Shown: in pieces, positions 51,307 through 60,011 of the stretch
Layout of the letters: every line of letters begins with the position of its first letter
Numbering within the stretch: the stretch's first letter is position 1
Assembly: GCF_036227225.1 (NCBI RefSeq)
Contig: NZ_CP109444.1
Span: 1,984,001 to 2,048,000, forward strand
Reading direction: 5' to 3'
Source of the DNA: Streptomyces sp. NBC_01478
GTDB lineage: Bacteria > Actinomycetota > Actinomycetes > Streptomycetales > Streptomycetaceae
Length of the DNA stretch: 64,000 bases
Position numbers and translations under genes: made by a program
The notes under the pieces: generated by a model
Told to the model about the DNA's origin: nothing
Database searches by the model: none
What the model saw: the letters and a program-made list of their open reading frames with translations, nothing else

Positions 51307-52671
51307 ATGCACGACACCCCGAAGAGCGACGCCGAGGCAGCGGAGAGGCACTCCGGCGTCCGCCGCGCCTTCGTCGCGAGCCTCACCGGCACGGCCCTGG
51401 AGTGGTACGACTTCGCCGTCTACTCGGCGGCGGCCGCCCTGGTCTTCGGCGATCTGTTCTTCCCCTCCGAGGACCCGCTCACCGGCACGCTCCTGGCGTT
51501 CTCCACCTACGCGGTCGGCTACCTCTCCCGTCCCCTCGGCGGCTTCGTCTTCGGCCGGCTCGGTGACGTGATCGGCCGCAAGAAGGTGCTGATCGCCACC
51601 CTCGTCCTGATCGGCGTGGCCACCTTCCTGATCGGCCTGCTGCCCGCCTACGGCACGATCGGCGTCGCCGCGCCGATCGCGCTGGTCGTGCTCCGCTTCG
51701 CCCAGGGCGTCGGCGTCGGCGGGGAGTGGGGCGGCGCCGTACTGCTGTCCAGCGAGTTCGGCGACCCGCGCCGCCGGGGCTTCTACGCCTCCGCCGCGCA
51801 GGTGGGCCCGCCCGCGGGCAACCTGCTCGCCAACGGTGTGCTGGCCGCCCTCGGCGCGCTGCTGACCGAGGCGCAGTTCGAGTCGTGGGGCTGGCGGGTG
51901 GCGTTCCTGCTGTCCGGCGTCCTGGTCGGCTTCGGGCTCTGGATCCGCGCCAAGCTGGAGGAGACCCCGGTCTTCAAGGCGATGGAAGCCGAACAGTCCC
52001 GCCCCCAGACCCCCGTCCGCGAGGTCTTCACCACCCAGCCCCGCGCCCTGACCGCCGCGATCCTGTGCCGGGTCGGCCCGGACGTGCTGTACGCCATGTT
52101 CACCGTCTTCGTCCTGACGTACGCCACCCGGGAACTCGGCATGTCGCGCGGTTCCGCCCTCGCGGCCGTCCTCATCGGCTCCTCGGTCCAGATCTTCCTG
52201 ATGCCCCTGGCCGGCGCGCTCTCCGACCGCGTCAACAGGCGCCTGCTGTACGGCATTTCAGCGGTGGCCGCCGCCGTGTGGCCGTTCGTGTTCTTCCCGA
52301 TGGCGGCCGGCGGTTCCTGGCCGCCGCTCGCCGCCGGCGTCCTCGTGGCCCTCGTCATCCACTGCTGTCTCTACGGCCCGCAGGCCGCCTTCATCGCCGA
52401 GCAGTTCTCGCCACGGCTGCGCTACACCGGCTCCTCGCTCGCCTACACCCTGGCCGGGATCATCGGCGGCGCCATCGCCCCGCTGCTGTTCACCACCCTG
52501 CTGAGTGCCTACGAAAGCTGGGTACCACTGGCCCTGTACATCGCCCTCGCCTCCGCGATCTCCCTGGTGGGCGTCCTCCTGGGCCGCGACCCCGAGGCCG
52601 CCGTCGAGGAGGACGCACAGCTCGCCGCGCCGAGGACCCCGGCCGCGGCGGACCTCCCCCTGCCCCGCTGA
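51307..52671 (+). CDS. MHS-family MFS metabolite transporter
   Basis: 454 residues, about 12 membrane helices. MHS signatures: GTALEWYDFAVYSAAA, YLSRPLGGFVFGRLGDVIGRKK, RFAQGVGVGGEWGGAVLLSSE. These are proton symporters for carboxylates, betaines and similar metabolites. ATG at 51307 with AAGG nine bases upstream; in-frame ATGs at 51298 and 51268 lack good spacing. First gene of a transporter-nitrilase-cupin operon. Confidence 0.92.
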   Translation: MHDTPKSDAEAAERHSGVRRAFVASLTGTALEWYDFAVYSAAAALVFGDLFFPSEDPLTGTLLAFSTYAVGYLSRPLGGFVFGRLGDVIGRKKVLIATLVLIGVATFLIGLLPAYGTIGVAAPIALVVLRFAQGVGVGGEWGGAVLLSSEFGDPRRRGFYASAAQVGPPAGNLLANGVLAALGALLTEAQFESWGWRVAFLLSGVLVGFGLWIRAKLEETPVFKAMEAEQSRPQTPVREVFTTQPRALTAAILCRVGPDVLYAMFTVFVLTYATRELGMSRGSALAAVLIGSSVQIFLMPLAGALSDRVNRRLLYGISAVAAAVWPFVFFPMAAGGSWPPLAAGVLVALVIHCCLYGPQAAFIAEQFSPRLRYTGSSLAYTLAGIIGGAIAPLLFTTLLSAYESWVPLALYIALASAISLVGVLLGRDPEAAVEEDAQLAAPRTPAAADLPLPR

Positions 52672-52699
52672 CCACGCCCCAGACAAGGAGAGACCGCCC

Positions 52700-53491
52700 A
52701 TGCGGATCGCCCTCGGCCAGCTCACCACCGGCCCCGACCCAGAAAAGAACCTGCGCCTCGTCGAGGAGTGGACGCGCCGCGCCACCGACGCCGGAGCCCG
52801 CGTCGTCGTCTTCCCGGAGGCGTCGATGGCCTGCTTCGGCACACCGCTGGCCCCGCTCGCCCAGCCCCTCGACGGACCGTGGGCCGACGGCGTCCGCGAG
52901 ATCGCCCGGTCGACCGGCACGGTCGTCGTGACCGGCATGTTCACCCCGGCCGGCCAGGGACGGGTGACCAACACCCTGCTGGCCACCGGCCCCGGCGTCG
53001 AGGAGTCGTACGACAAGATCCATCTCTACGACGCGTTCGGCTTCCGCGAGTCCGAGGGCGTCGCCCCGGGTTCCCGCCCCGCCGTGATCGACGTGGACGG
53101 TGTCCGACTGGGCCTGGCCACCTGCTACGACGTCCGTTTCCCCGAGCTGTTCCGGGCGCACGCCGACGCCGGGGCGGTGGGCACACTGCTGGCGGCCTCC
53201 TGGGGTGCCGGCCCCGGCAAGCTCGACCAGTGGGAACTGCTGGTGCGGGCCCGCGCGCTGGACGCCACCGTCTGGGTCACCGCCGTCGGCCAGGCCGATC
53301 CCGGCACCGGTCCGGGCCCGGTGCCGACCGGCATCGGGCACAGCCTGGTGGTGGGCCCCGACGGGACCGTACGGGCCGCTCTCGGCGCGGAGCCGGAGCT
53401 GTTGGTGACCGACCTGGACGTCGACGAGGTCGGCGCGGTCCGTGAGAAGACATCCGTACTGGCGAACCGGCGGCCGGAGGTGTGGCGATGA
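52700..53491 (+). CDS. Nitrilase-superfamily carbon-nitrogen hydrolase
   Basis: 263 residues. Catalytic triad E40 (FPEAS), K106 (YDKIHLYDAFG) and C142 (TCYDVRFPE). YDKIHLYDAFGFRES places it with the Nit/omega-amidase-like amidohydrolases rather than true nitrilases. ATG after AAGGAGA. Hydrolyses an amide or related C-N bond, probably of the compound imported by the upstream MHS transporter. The downstream cupin ATG overlaps its stop. Confidence 0.92.
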   Translation: MRIALGQLTTGPDPEKNLRLVEEWTRRATDAGARVVVFPEASMACFGTPLAPLAQPLDGPWADGVREIARSTGTVVVTGMFTPAGQGRVTNTLLATGPGVEESYDKIHLYDAFGFRESEGVAPGSRPAVIDVDGVRLGLATCYDVRFPELFRAHADAGAVGTLLAASWGAGPGKLDQWELLVRARALDATVWVTAVGQADPGTGPGPVPTGIGHSLVVGPDGTVRAALGAEPELLVTDLDVDEVGAVREKTSVLANRRPEVWR

Positions 53492-53826
53492 GCGGGCCCG
53501 AGCTGGAGTTCCACCGCCCCGACGGACCCTGGCGCGCGCCGGCCGGCGCCGGACCCGGCGTCGAGGAGTGCGTCCTGGCCGAGGACCCCGAGAGCGGCCG
53601 GCGCACCGCGCTCGTCCGGTGGGCGCCGGGCACGGACTCCTCGGCGGCGGGCGTGGCCCTGCACGACGTATGGGAGGAGGTCTATCTCGTCGAGGGAGCG
53701 ATGCACGACCTGACGCTGGACCGGACCTTCACGGCAGGCATGTACGCCTGCCGTCCGCCGGGCATGCCGCACGGGCCGTGGACCTCGGCGGACGGGGTGA
53801 CCATGCTCGTGATCACCTATCCCTGA
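53488..53826 (+). CDS. Small cupin-domain protein
   Basis: 112 residues. Single cupin: LHDVWEEVYLVEGAMHD (first motif, with H..E and E) and MYACRPPGMPHGPWTS (second, PPGxPHG). ATG overlaps the nitrilase stop (ATGA). Could be a metal-dependent enzyme or sensor in the same pathway; convergent with the GntR gene 16 bp away. Confidence 0.88.
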   Translation: MSGPELEFHRPDGPWRAPAGAGPGVEECVLAEDPESGRRTALVRWAPGTDSSAAGVALHDVWEEVYLVEGAMHDLTLDRTFTAGMYACRPPGMPHGPWTSADGVTMLVITYP

Positions 53827-53842
53827 CCGCCGAGGAGTGGCT

Positions 53843-54469
53843 TCAGCCGTCGAGGAGCACCTTGAGGGTCGACTCCAGGTGGTGGTCGATGGCCGCGCAC
53901 GCGGCCCGCGCGTCACCGGCGGCGAGGGCGTCCACGATGGCCTCGTGCTCGTCGAGCACCGCCTTCTGCCGGCCCTGTTGGTTGAAGACGGCGACCACTC
54001 CGGCGCGGACCTGGCGGCTGCGCAGGCCGTCGTAGTGCCGGTCCAGCAGGGTGTTGCCGACGGCCGAGACCAGGGACGCGTGGAAGCGGTGGTCGACGGC
54101 GATGAACTCCCGGGTCTCCTCGGCGCCGGTGAGCGCGCGCTGCCGTTCCAGCAGCGCGCGCAGTTCCTCCACGGGCACCCGGTCGGCCGCGACGAGCCGC
54201 TCGGCCGCGTACCGCTCGGCCATGCCGCGCAGCTCCATCAGCTCCCGGACCTCGCGTCCCGTCAGGGGTGCCACCCGGGCACCGCGCTTGGGCACGAGTT
54301 CGACCAGGTCCTCCGCGGCGAGCATCAGCAGCGCCTCGCGGATGGGGGTGCGGGAGACACCGATACGATCGGCGAGGTCCTGCTCCGACAGGAAGGCCCC
54401 CTGCATCGCGGGGTCCGTCAGTACCGTGTCCTTGAGATACGCGTAGGCCTTCTCCCGACCGGACGCCAC
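53843..54469 (-). CDS. GntR family regulator with FCD domain
   Basis: 208 residues from the GTG chosen here ([16 protein letters not shown]), because an upstream ATG at 54490 lies inside the operator. Winged helix at about 8-68 ([40 protein letters not shown]); C-terminal FCD domain with D..H...H..H pattern ([33 protein letters not shown]). Carries the same GCATAC-N5-GTATAC dyad upstream as the DUF2848/MHS promoter, supporting autoregulation and control of that module. Confidence 0.9.
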   Translation of the reverse strand: MASGREKAYAYLKDTVLTDPAMQGAFLSEQDLADRIGVSRTPIREALLMLAAEDLVELVPKRGARVAPLTGREVRELMELRGMAERYAAERLVAADRVPVEELRALLERQRALTGAEETREFIAVDHRFHASLVSAVGNTLLDRHYDGLRSRQVRAGVVAVFNQQGRQKAVLDEHEAIVDALAAGDARAACAAIDHHLESTLKVLLDG

Positions 54470-54486
54470 GGCAACCCCCAGACATC

Positions 54487-54503
54487 GCATACAGTTTGTA
54501 TAC
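54487..54503 (-). promoter_or_regulatory. GntR operator GCATAC-N5-GTATAC
   Basis: GCATACAGTTTGTATAC, identical in both 6-bp half sites to 51244-51260; it lies 18-34 bp upstream of the chosen GTG. Confidence 0.75.
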
Positions 54504-54674
54504 CGACGCTACCACGGCCCTTCCCGCCCCACACCGGGCCGCCGTGCGGGCCGGTCTGCGGATAGAGTTCGACGGACTGGACTCCGATCAGAGCCCTTTG
54601 AAGTAACGGCCCGGCGCACGGCACACGGCCGCGCCGGGCAGAGGGTGCAACACACCGAAAGTGACAAATTGACC

Positions 54675-55169
54675 ATGAGTAACGTCTACTTCGACATCAC
54701 CATCGACGGCGCCCCCGCGGGCCGCATCGTCTTCAACCTCTTCGACGATGTCGTCCCGAAGACCGCCCGGAACTTCCGCGAGCTGGCCACCGGGCAGAAC
54801 GGCTACGGCTACGCGGGCTCGGGCTTCCACCGTGTCATCCCGCAGTTCATGCTGCAGGGCGGCGACTTCACCAACCACAACGGCACCGGTGGCAAGAGCA
54901 TCTACGGTGAGAAGTTCGCCGACGAGAACTTCACCCTGAAGCACGACCGCCCGTACCTGCTGTCGATGGCGAACGCCGGCCGCAACACCAACGGCTCGCA
55001 GTTCTTCGTCACCACCGTCGTCACCTCGTGGCTCGACGGCAAGCACGTCGTCTTCGGCGAGGCCGTCGAGGGCACGGAGATCATCGACAAGATCGAGTCC
55101 CTGGGCTCGCAGTCGGGCGCCACCAAGGCCAAGATCGAGATCGCCGCGTCCGGCGTCGTCGAGAGCTGA
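54675..55169 (+). CDS. Cyclophilin-type peptidyl-prolyl cis-trans isomerase
   Basis: 164 residues, single cyclophilin domain. Active-site segments [33 protein letters not shown] and [17 protein letters not shown] (R, F, M/Q, W at [11 protein letters not shown]). No signal peptide, so cytoplasmic. Divergent from the GntR gene across 200 bp; a strong hairpin follows its stop. Housekeeping folding catalyst unrelated to the neighbouring catabolic module. Confidence 0.95.
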   Translation: MSNVYFDITIDGAPAGRIVFNLFDDVVPKTARNFRELATGQNGYGYAGSGFHRVIPQFMLQGGDFTNHNGTGGKSIYGEKFADENFTLKHDRPYLLSMANAGRNTNGSQFFVTTVVTSWLDGKHVVFGEAVEGTEIIDKIESLGSQSGATKAKIEIAASGVVES

Positions 55170-55202
55170 ACCAGCCGCGGGAACAGAGCGACTCCGCACG
55201 CG

Positions 55203-55234
55203 GGCCCCGGGGACGACGCTTCGTCCCCGGGGCC
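55203..55234. terminator. Strong bidirectional stem-loop
   Basis: GGCCCCGGGGACGA (55203-55216) pairs perfectly with TCGTCCCCGGGGCC (55221-55234) around a 4-nt loop, in the 105-bp convergent gap between the cyclophilin and response regulator genes. Confidence 0.82.
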
Positions 55235-55274
55235 TGCGGTATGTCCAAGGTCGCCCGACCTCCTTGTCGACGGC

Positions 55275-55991
55275 TCACCCGCGGCCGCGGCCACCCGCGC
55301 GCGTCGTCCCCGCACCGGTGTCCTCGGACGCGCCGGGGCTGACGAGTCCGGTCTCGTACGCCACGACGACCGCCTGGGCCCGGTCGCGCAGGGAGAGCTT
55401 GGCGAGGATGTGGGAGACGTGGGTCTTGACCGTGGCCTCGGAGAGGTGGAGCCCGGTGGCCAGTTCGGCGTTGCTCAGGCCTTGGGCGAGCAGGCGCAGG
55501 ACGTCCAGTTCGCGGGGTGTGAGGGCGGCCAGGTCGCGGTGGAGCGAGGCCGTCTCCGGGGTCCGGCGGGCGAAGCGTTCGACCAGGCGGCGGGTGATCG
55601 CGGGGGCGAGCAGCGCGTCACCGGCACGGACCGTGCGGACCGCGGCGACGAGGTGCTCCGGCGTGACGTCCTTGAGCAGGAACCCGCTGGCTCCGGCGGC
55701 CAGCGCCGCGTAGACGTAGTGGTCGAGGTCGAACGTGGTCAGCATGACCACGCGCGGGGCGTCCCCGGCACCCGCCAGGATGCGCCGGGTCGCCTCCAGG
55801 CCGTCCATGTCGGGCATCCGGATGTCCATCAGCACCACGTCGGGCCGGGTGCGCCGGACCGCGTCGACCGCTTCGGCGCCGTCGGTGGCCTCGGCGACCA
55901 CCTCGATGCCGTGGGCGTCGAGGATCAGCCGGAAGCCGGTGCGCACGAGGGCTTGGTCGTCGGCGACCACGACGCGCGGGGCGCGGTTCAC
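55275..55991 (-). CDS. NarL/LuxR-family response regulator
   Basis: 238 residues. Receiver domain with D11/D12, phosphoacceptor D56 (VVLMDIRMPDMDG), T in MLTTFD and K in FLLKDV; C-terminal LuxR helix-turn-helix (LTPRELDVLRLLAQGLSNAELATGLHLSEATVKTHVSHIL). GTG overlaps the kinase stop (GTGA). Partner of the sensor kinase encoded just upstream; the truncated ABC ATPase gene on the other side of the kinase may once have been its target. Confidence 0.94.
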   Translation of the reverse strand: MNRAPRVVVADDQALVRTGFRLILDAHGIEVVAEATDGAEAVDAVRRTRPDVVLMDIRMPDMDGLEATRRILAGAGDAPRVVMLTTFDLDHYVYAALAAGASGFLLKDVTPEHLVAAVRTVRAGDALLAPAITRRLVERFARRTPETASLHRDLAALTPRELDVLRLLAQGLSNAELATGLHLSEATVKTHVSHILAKLSLRDRAQAVVVAYETGLVSPGASEDTGAGTTRAGGRGRG

Positions 55992-57256
55992 GCGTCCTCC
56001 AGGGGGATCAGGGCCCGCACCCGGTAGCCGCCGAGCGGGCGCGGGCCGGTGCGCAGGGTGCCGCCGTAGACGGCGAGGCGTTCGCGCAGACCGATCAGGC
56101 CGCGGCCGTTGCCGGTGGCCGCGGCGGGACCGGGCCGGCCGCCGGTGTCGGTGACCTCGACGTGGAGTTCGTCGTCGCCGTACGACACCTGGACGCTCGC
56201 GTCGGCTCCGGACGCGTGCTTGACGGTGTTGGTCAGGGCCTCCTGGACCACGCGGTAGGCGGCCAGTTCGATTCCGGCGGCAAGGGGGCGGGGCGATCCG
56301 GAGACGGTCAGTTCGACCGGTACGCCCGCGCCACGCATCCGGCCGATCAGCGCCTCCAGGCGCGCAAGACCCGGTTGCGGAGCCAGGTCGTCCGGCTCGA
56401 CGGGGTCCGGGTCCAGGTCCGTGGTGAGCAGGCCCATCACATCGCGCAGCTCCCCCATCGCGGCCCGGCCGCCCGCCTCGACGGCGAGGAGCGCCTCGCG
56501 CGCCCGCTCCGGGGACCTGTCCATGATCGTGCGGGCGGCGCCGGCCTGGATGAGCATCACGCTGACATTGTGCGTGACCACGTCGTGCAACTCCCGTGCT
56601 ATCCGGGCGCGTTCGTGTTCCACGGCCCGACGCAGCTCCTCCGCCCGGGCGCTCTGCACCGCCGTGAGCCGGGTGCGGGTCTCGGCCGCCCGGAGTTTCC
56701 AGGTGCGCAGTCCGATGGCGGCCACGACGATCGGCACCGAGATGAACAGGGGGACGTACTGGGTGGGCACGGTCGGGGCGACGTAGACGTACGGGTCGGG
56801 CGGGCCGACCCGGCCGGATCTGCTGATGACGGCGACCGCCACGGCGAGGCCGGTCAGGGTCGGCAGGCGGTGGGGGCTGTAGGCCGCCGCGCTGTAGGCG
56901 GCGACGACGCAGGCGTAGAAGGTGAGCCGGGCGACGTCGTCCGGGGTCAGTGCCGTCGCGACCGTCACGATCCACAGGACGGCGAGGGGGTAGCGGCGCC
57001 GCCACGCGAGCGACGCCGAGGCCAGGAACACCAGGATCACGAGGTCGGTCATGCGGTACCGGTGGGCCTCGTCGTAGCCGTCGCCCCACGCGTACTGCAC
57101 CGAACCGAAGGTGAGGACGAGCGCGAGCGCGGCGTCGGCGAGCCGCTGTCGCCCTGTGGGGCGCGGCAGTTGACCACCGGGACGCAGCAGCGCGCCGACC
57201 GCTCGGCGCAGCCGGACCGGGACCGGCCGGGCCCGGACTTCCTCTCCCACCGTCAC
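55988..57256 (-). CDS. Sensor histidine kinase (HisKA_3 type)
   Basis: 422 residues. Four to five membrane segments in the first ~185 residues, then dimerisation/phosphoacceptor helix with H224 (ERARIARELHDVVTHNVSVMLIQAG) and an HATPase domain (VVQEALTNTVKHA, GRGLIGLRERL). GTG start. Typical of NarL-type two-component systems beside ABC exporters of cell-envelope-active compounds; stimulus unknown. Confidence 0.94.
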   Translation of the reverse strand: MTVGEEVRARPVPVRLRRAVGALLRPGGQLPRPTGRQRLADAALALVLTFGSVQYAWGDGYDEAHRYRMTDLVILVFLASASLAWRRRYPLAVLWIVTVATALTPDDVARLTFYACVVAAYSAAAYSPHRLPTLTGLAVAVAVISRSGRVGPPDPYVYVAPTVPTQYVPLFISVPIVVAAIGLRTWKLRAAETRTRLTAVQSARAEELRRAVEHERARIARELHDVVTHNVSVMLIQAGAARTIMDRSPERAREALLAVEAGGRAAMGELRDVMGLLTTDLDPDPVEPDDLAPQPGLARLEALIGRMRGAGVPVELTVSGSPRPLAAGIELAAYRVVQEALTNTVKHASGADASVQVSYGDDELHVEVTDTGGRPGPAAATGNGRGLIGLRERLAVYGGTLRTGPRPLGGYRVRALIPLEDA

Positions 57257-57458
57257 CGGCCCATTCTCTCGGGTGCCGGCGGCGCCCGGAATCCCTCCGA
57301 CGGACGGGCCGCGTACATCCGTCGGCTACATCTCAGGGATGAGGTCGTGGGCCATCGCCCTTGTGCGGTACGGCAATTGGTCCGGACGACCGGCGCGGCC
57401 GGGGCGGCCGGCTTCCTGGCGTCGGGGGCGTCCGGTCCGACAGCCGAGGAAGGCCACC

Positions 57459-57899
57459 ATGACGACACCGCTCATCGAACTGCTCGATGTGAGCCGCCGC
57501 TACGGCAGCGGGCCGCCCGCGCCGGCGGACGCGTCGCTGAGTGTGCGGGCCGGTGAGGCGGTCGCGGTCCTCGGACCGTCGGGCAGCGGCAAGTCGAAGC
57601 TGCTGAATCTCATCGCCGGTCTGGACCGGCCGGACTCCGGGTCCGTCACGGTGGACGGGGTGCGGGTGGACCGGCTGGGCGAGGCCGGGGCGGCGCGTTA
57701 CCGGCGGGCGAAGATCGGGATGGTCTTCCAGTTCTTCCATCTGCTGGACGATCTGTCGGTCGCCGACAACGTGGCGCTGCCCGCACGGCTGGCGGGCCTC
57801 GGGCGACGCGAGTCGCGGAGCAGGGCGGCCGAACTGCTGGAGTCGCTCGGCATCGCCCGGCACGCCGGGGCCGCTCCGGGCCGGTTGTCCGGCGGTGGC
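57459..57899 (+). pseudogene. Truncated MacB/LolD-type ABC ATPase
   Basis: Starts with a good ribosome site (GAGGAAGG) and encodes ~147 residues: Walker A GPSGSGKSKLLNLIAGLD, Q-loop GMVFQFFHLLDDLSVADNVALPARL, and the beginning of the signature motif RLSGG. It breaks exactly there: Walker B, D-loop and H-loop are absent and no permease follows. The frame stays open through the DUF779 gene to 58352. Its position divergent from a two-component system fits a former self-regulated exporter. Confidence 0.8.
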
Positions 57900-57992
57900 G
57901 ACCGCGCTCCGTGCCGAATAGGCACGCAACCTTCTCGCAACCTCGCGTGTGCTGCGATGGGTCATCGCATCCGGCTCCCTGGGACGGCTGAC

Positions 57993-58352
57993 ATGGACGA
58001 CACCACCCCGCGCGTCGAACTCACCCCCGCCGCGGCCGATCTGCTGCGTCAACTGCACGCACAGCACGGCCCGTTGATGTTCCACCAGTCCGGCGGCTGC
58101 TGCGACGGCAGCGCGCCCATGTGTTATCCGGAGGGCGAGTTCCGCACCGGTGGCTCGGACGTCCTGCTCGCCGAGCTGGCGGTCGACGGCGTGCCGGAGC
58201 CCGTGACGTTCTGGATCTCGCGCAGCCAGTACGAGGTGTGGAGCCACACCCGCCTGATCGTGGACGTCGTAGCGGGTCGCGGCAGTGGTTTCTCGCTGGA
58301 AGCACCCGAGGGGGTGCGTTTTCTCACTCGTTCCCGTGTAGTCGGCGCCTAG
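57993..58352 (+). CDS. DUF779 family protein
   Basis: 119 residues: LTPAAADLLRQLHAQHGPLMFHQSGGCCDGSAPMCYPEGEF, IGGSDVLLAEL-like, and FWISRSQYEVWSHTRLIVDVVAGRGSGFSLEAPEGVRFLTRSR, the full DUF779 pattern including the CC...C cluster. ATG preceded by GGGACGG. The family is usually found beside aldehyde dehydrogenases, none of which is adjacent here. Direct repeats of CGCAACCT near 57920-57945 may be part of its promoter. The upstream ABC fragment is in the same frame. Confidence 0.88.
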   Translation: MDDTTPRVELTPAAADLLRQLHAQHGPLMFHQSGGCCDGSAPMCYPEGEFRTGGSDVLLAELAVDGVPEPVTFWISRSQYEVWSHTRLIVDVVAGRGSGFSLEAPEGVRFLTRSRVVGA

Positions 58353-58427
58353 CCGCCCCGCCGGTCACCGTCTTCTGATGCACTTCCCCTGAGACCTGGG
58401 AGAGTTGACGAGACATCAGGGGATTGC

Positions 58428-59666
58428 GTGACGCACCGTCAAAAGCCTTTCAGAGCAAGCAGATCCGTACTCACCTATCTCACTGCACTCGGCGCGCTGG
58501 CCGGTGCGGCCCTGGCGGGGGCGGCACCGGCCGGCGCCGTGCCGGACAGCACGCGGCTCGCGCCGGGCGTCACCTACCGGCAGTTCGACATCACGGCGGC
58601 CAAGGGGGTGACCCACGCCCATGTGGTCGTCGTGGACCTGCGCAGCTCCCATGTGCGCGTCAACCTGCTGTACCCGGGTGCGGTGGCGGCCCGGCTGCCC
58701 GTCTCCCGGTTGGCCGACTCGGCGGGTGCCGTCGCGGGCGTCAACGGTGACTTCTTCAACATCACCGAGACTCAGCACCCGGGCGTCGAGGCCACCGGCT
58801 CCACCGACGGACCGGCGATCGCGAGCGGTGTCGCGCTCAAGGCGGCGGTACCGGACGGCCAGCGCTTCGGCCCCGCGCTGCCGCCCGGCACGAACACACG
58901 GGACGTGCTCGGGGTGGGTGTCGACCGGGTGGCCCGGCTGGACCGCCTCACCCTCAGCGGGTCGGTCAGCACCCCGCAGGGGCGGCTGACGCTCGGCGGG
59001 TTCAATCAGTACGCGCTGCCGGAGAACTCCATCGGTGCGTTCACCACACAGTGGGGCAGCGTCTCCCGGGTGCGTACCACCTGCGGCACGGACACGAACC
59101 GGGCCGGCGCCTGTAGTGCGGACACCTATGAGGTGACCGTCCGCGGCGGCCGGGTCGTGTCGTCCGCCAACACCCCCGGCAGTGGTGCCATCGCCGCCGG
59201 CACCACCGTCCTCGTCGGCCGTGAGGCGGGCGCACAGCGACTGCGGAAGCTGTTCGCCGGCGAGCGGGCGCAGGTGCGGCACCGACTGGTGGCGTCGAGG
59301 TCGGGGGTCGCGTACAGCTTCGCCCTCGGCGGCTACCCGGTGCTGCGCGGCGGCCGGCCGCTGACCGGTCTCGACGACACGACCTCGGCCGTGCGCACCG
59401 CCGTGGGGATCGCCGACGGCGGCCACCGGCTGGTGCTGTTCGCGACGGACGGCGCGGTCGCCTACCGCAGCGGTCTGACGATCGCCGAAGTCGCCGCCCA
59501 GATGCGCAAGTTGGGCTCGGTCGACGCCTTCAGCCTGGACGGCGGCGGCTCGACGACCCTGGTCGCCCGCGCACCCGGCGCGAGCGCCGTCACGGTACGG
59601 AACCATCCCAGCGGCGGCGCCGAGCGTCCCGTACCGAACGGCATCGGGGTCTTCTCAACCGGCTGA
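58428..59666 (+). CDS. Secreted phosphodiester glycosidase-like (NAGPA-domain) protein
   Basis: 412 residues. Sec signal ending GAAPAGAV (about residue 37). NAGPA-type domain: VAGVNGDFFNI, GVGVDRVARLDRL, and near the C-terminus VDAFSLDGGGSTTLVAR, the conserved DGGGS motif. GTG start follows AGGGGA. Related proteins act on phosphodiester-linked sugars or are linked to exopolysaccharide/wall polymers. Monocistronic as far as seen. Confidence 0.9.
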   Translation: MTHRQKPFRASRSVLTYLTALGALAGAALAGAAPAGAVPDSTRLAPGVTYRQFDITAAKGVTHAHVVVVDLRSSHVRVNLLYPGAVAARLPVSRLADSAGAVAGVNGDFFNITETQHPGVEATGSTDGPAIASGVALKAAVPDGQRFGPALPPGTNTRDVLGVGVDRVARLDRLTLSGSVSTPQGRLTLGGFNQYALPENSIGAFTTQWGSVSRVRTTCGTDTNRAGACSADTYEVTVRGGRVVSSANTPGSGAIAAGTTVLVGREAGAQRLRKLFAGERAQVRHRLVASRSGVAYSFALGGYPVLRGGRPLTGLDDTTSAVRTAVGIADGGHRLVLFATDGAVAYRSGLTIAEVAAQMRKLGSVDAFSLDGGGSTTLVARAPGASAVTVRNHPSGGAERPVPNGIGVFSTG

Positions 59667-59668
59667 CC

Positions 59669-59863
59669 TCACGGATGCAGCCCGCTCACCAGATCCGCGG
59701 TGGCCGTGAGGCCGCTGTGGATCGTGGGCGCCATGCTGGTGCTCGCCATGAAGAACCCGAGCAGTGCGCAGACCAGCGCATGGGAGAGCTTCAGCCCGCC
59801 GCTGCGCATGAAGATCACCGCAAGGATCAGGAGCAGCAGCACCACAGAGATGGAAATGGCCAT
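59669..59863 (-). CDS. Small two-helix membrane protein
   Basis: 64 residues with two hydrophobic segments (about 2-20 ISISVVLLLLILAVIFM and 27-45 ALVCALLGFFMASTSMA) joined by RSGGLKLSH. ATG preceded by GGAGGAGG at suitable spacing; an upstream GTG is too close to that site. A recognisable small streptomycete membrane protein of unknown role; convergent with the NAGPA gene, three bases apart. Confidence 0.75.
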   Translation of the reverse strand: MAISISVVLLLLILAVIFMRSGGLKLSHALVCALLGFFMASTSMAPTIHSGLTATADLVSGLHP

Positions 59864-59966
59864 CGTCACCCTCCTCCGCCACGCCGAGATGCCTGGTTCG
59901 CGGCGTTCGGCCGCAAGTGTGGCGTAGCGGAGGGTTCGTTCGGGCTACCGACGTGTCCCCCGAACG

Positions 59967-60011
59967 TGTGGTGTCACAACATGTGCCGTCACCCCATGTG
60001 GTGTCACACCG
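59967..60011. repeat. 15-bp tandem repeat, three units, spanning a stop codon
   Basis: TGTGGTGTCACAACA, TGTGCCGTCACCCCA and TGTGGTGTCACACCG at 59967-59981, 59982-59996 and 59997-60011. The stop codon of the PI-PLC-like gene (60004-60006) lies in the last unit. Confidence 0.82.
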
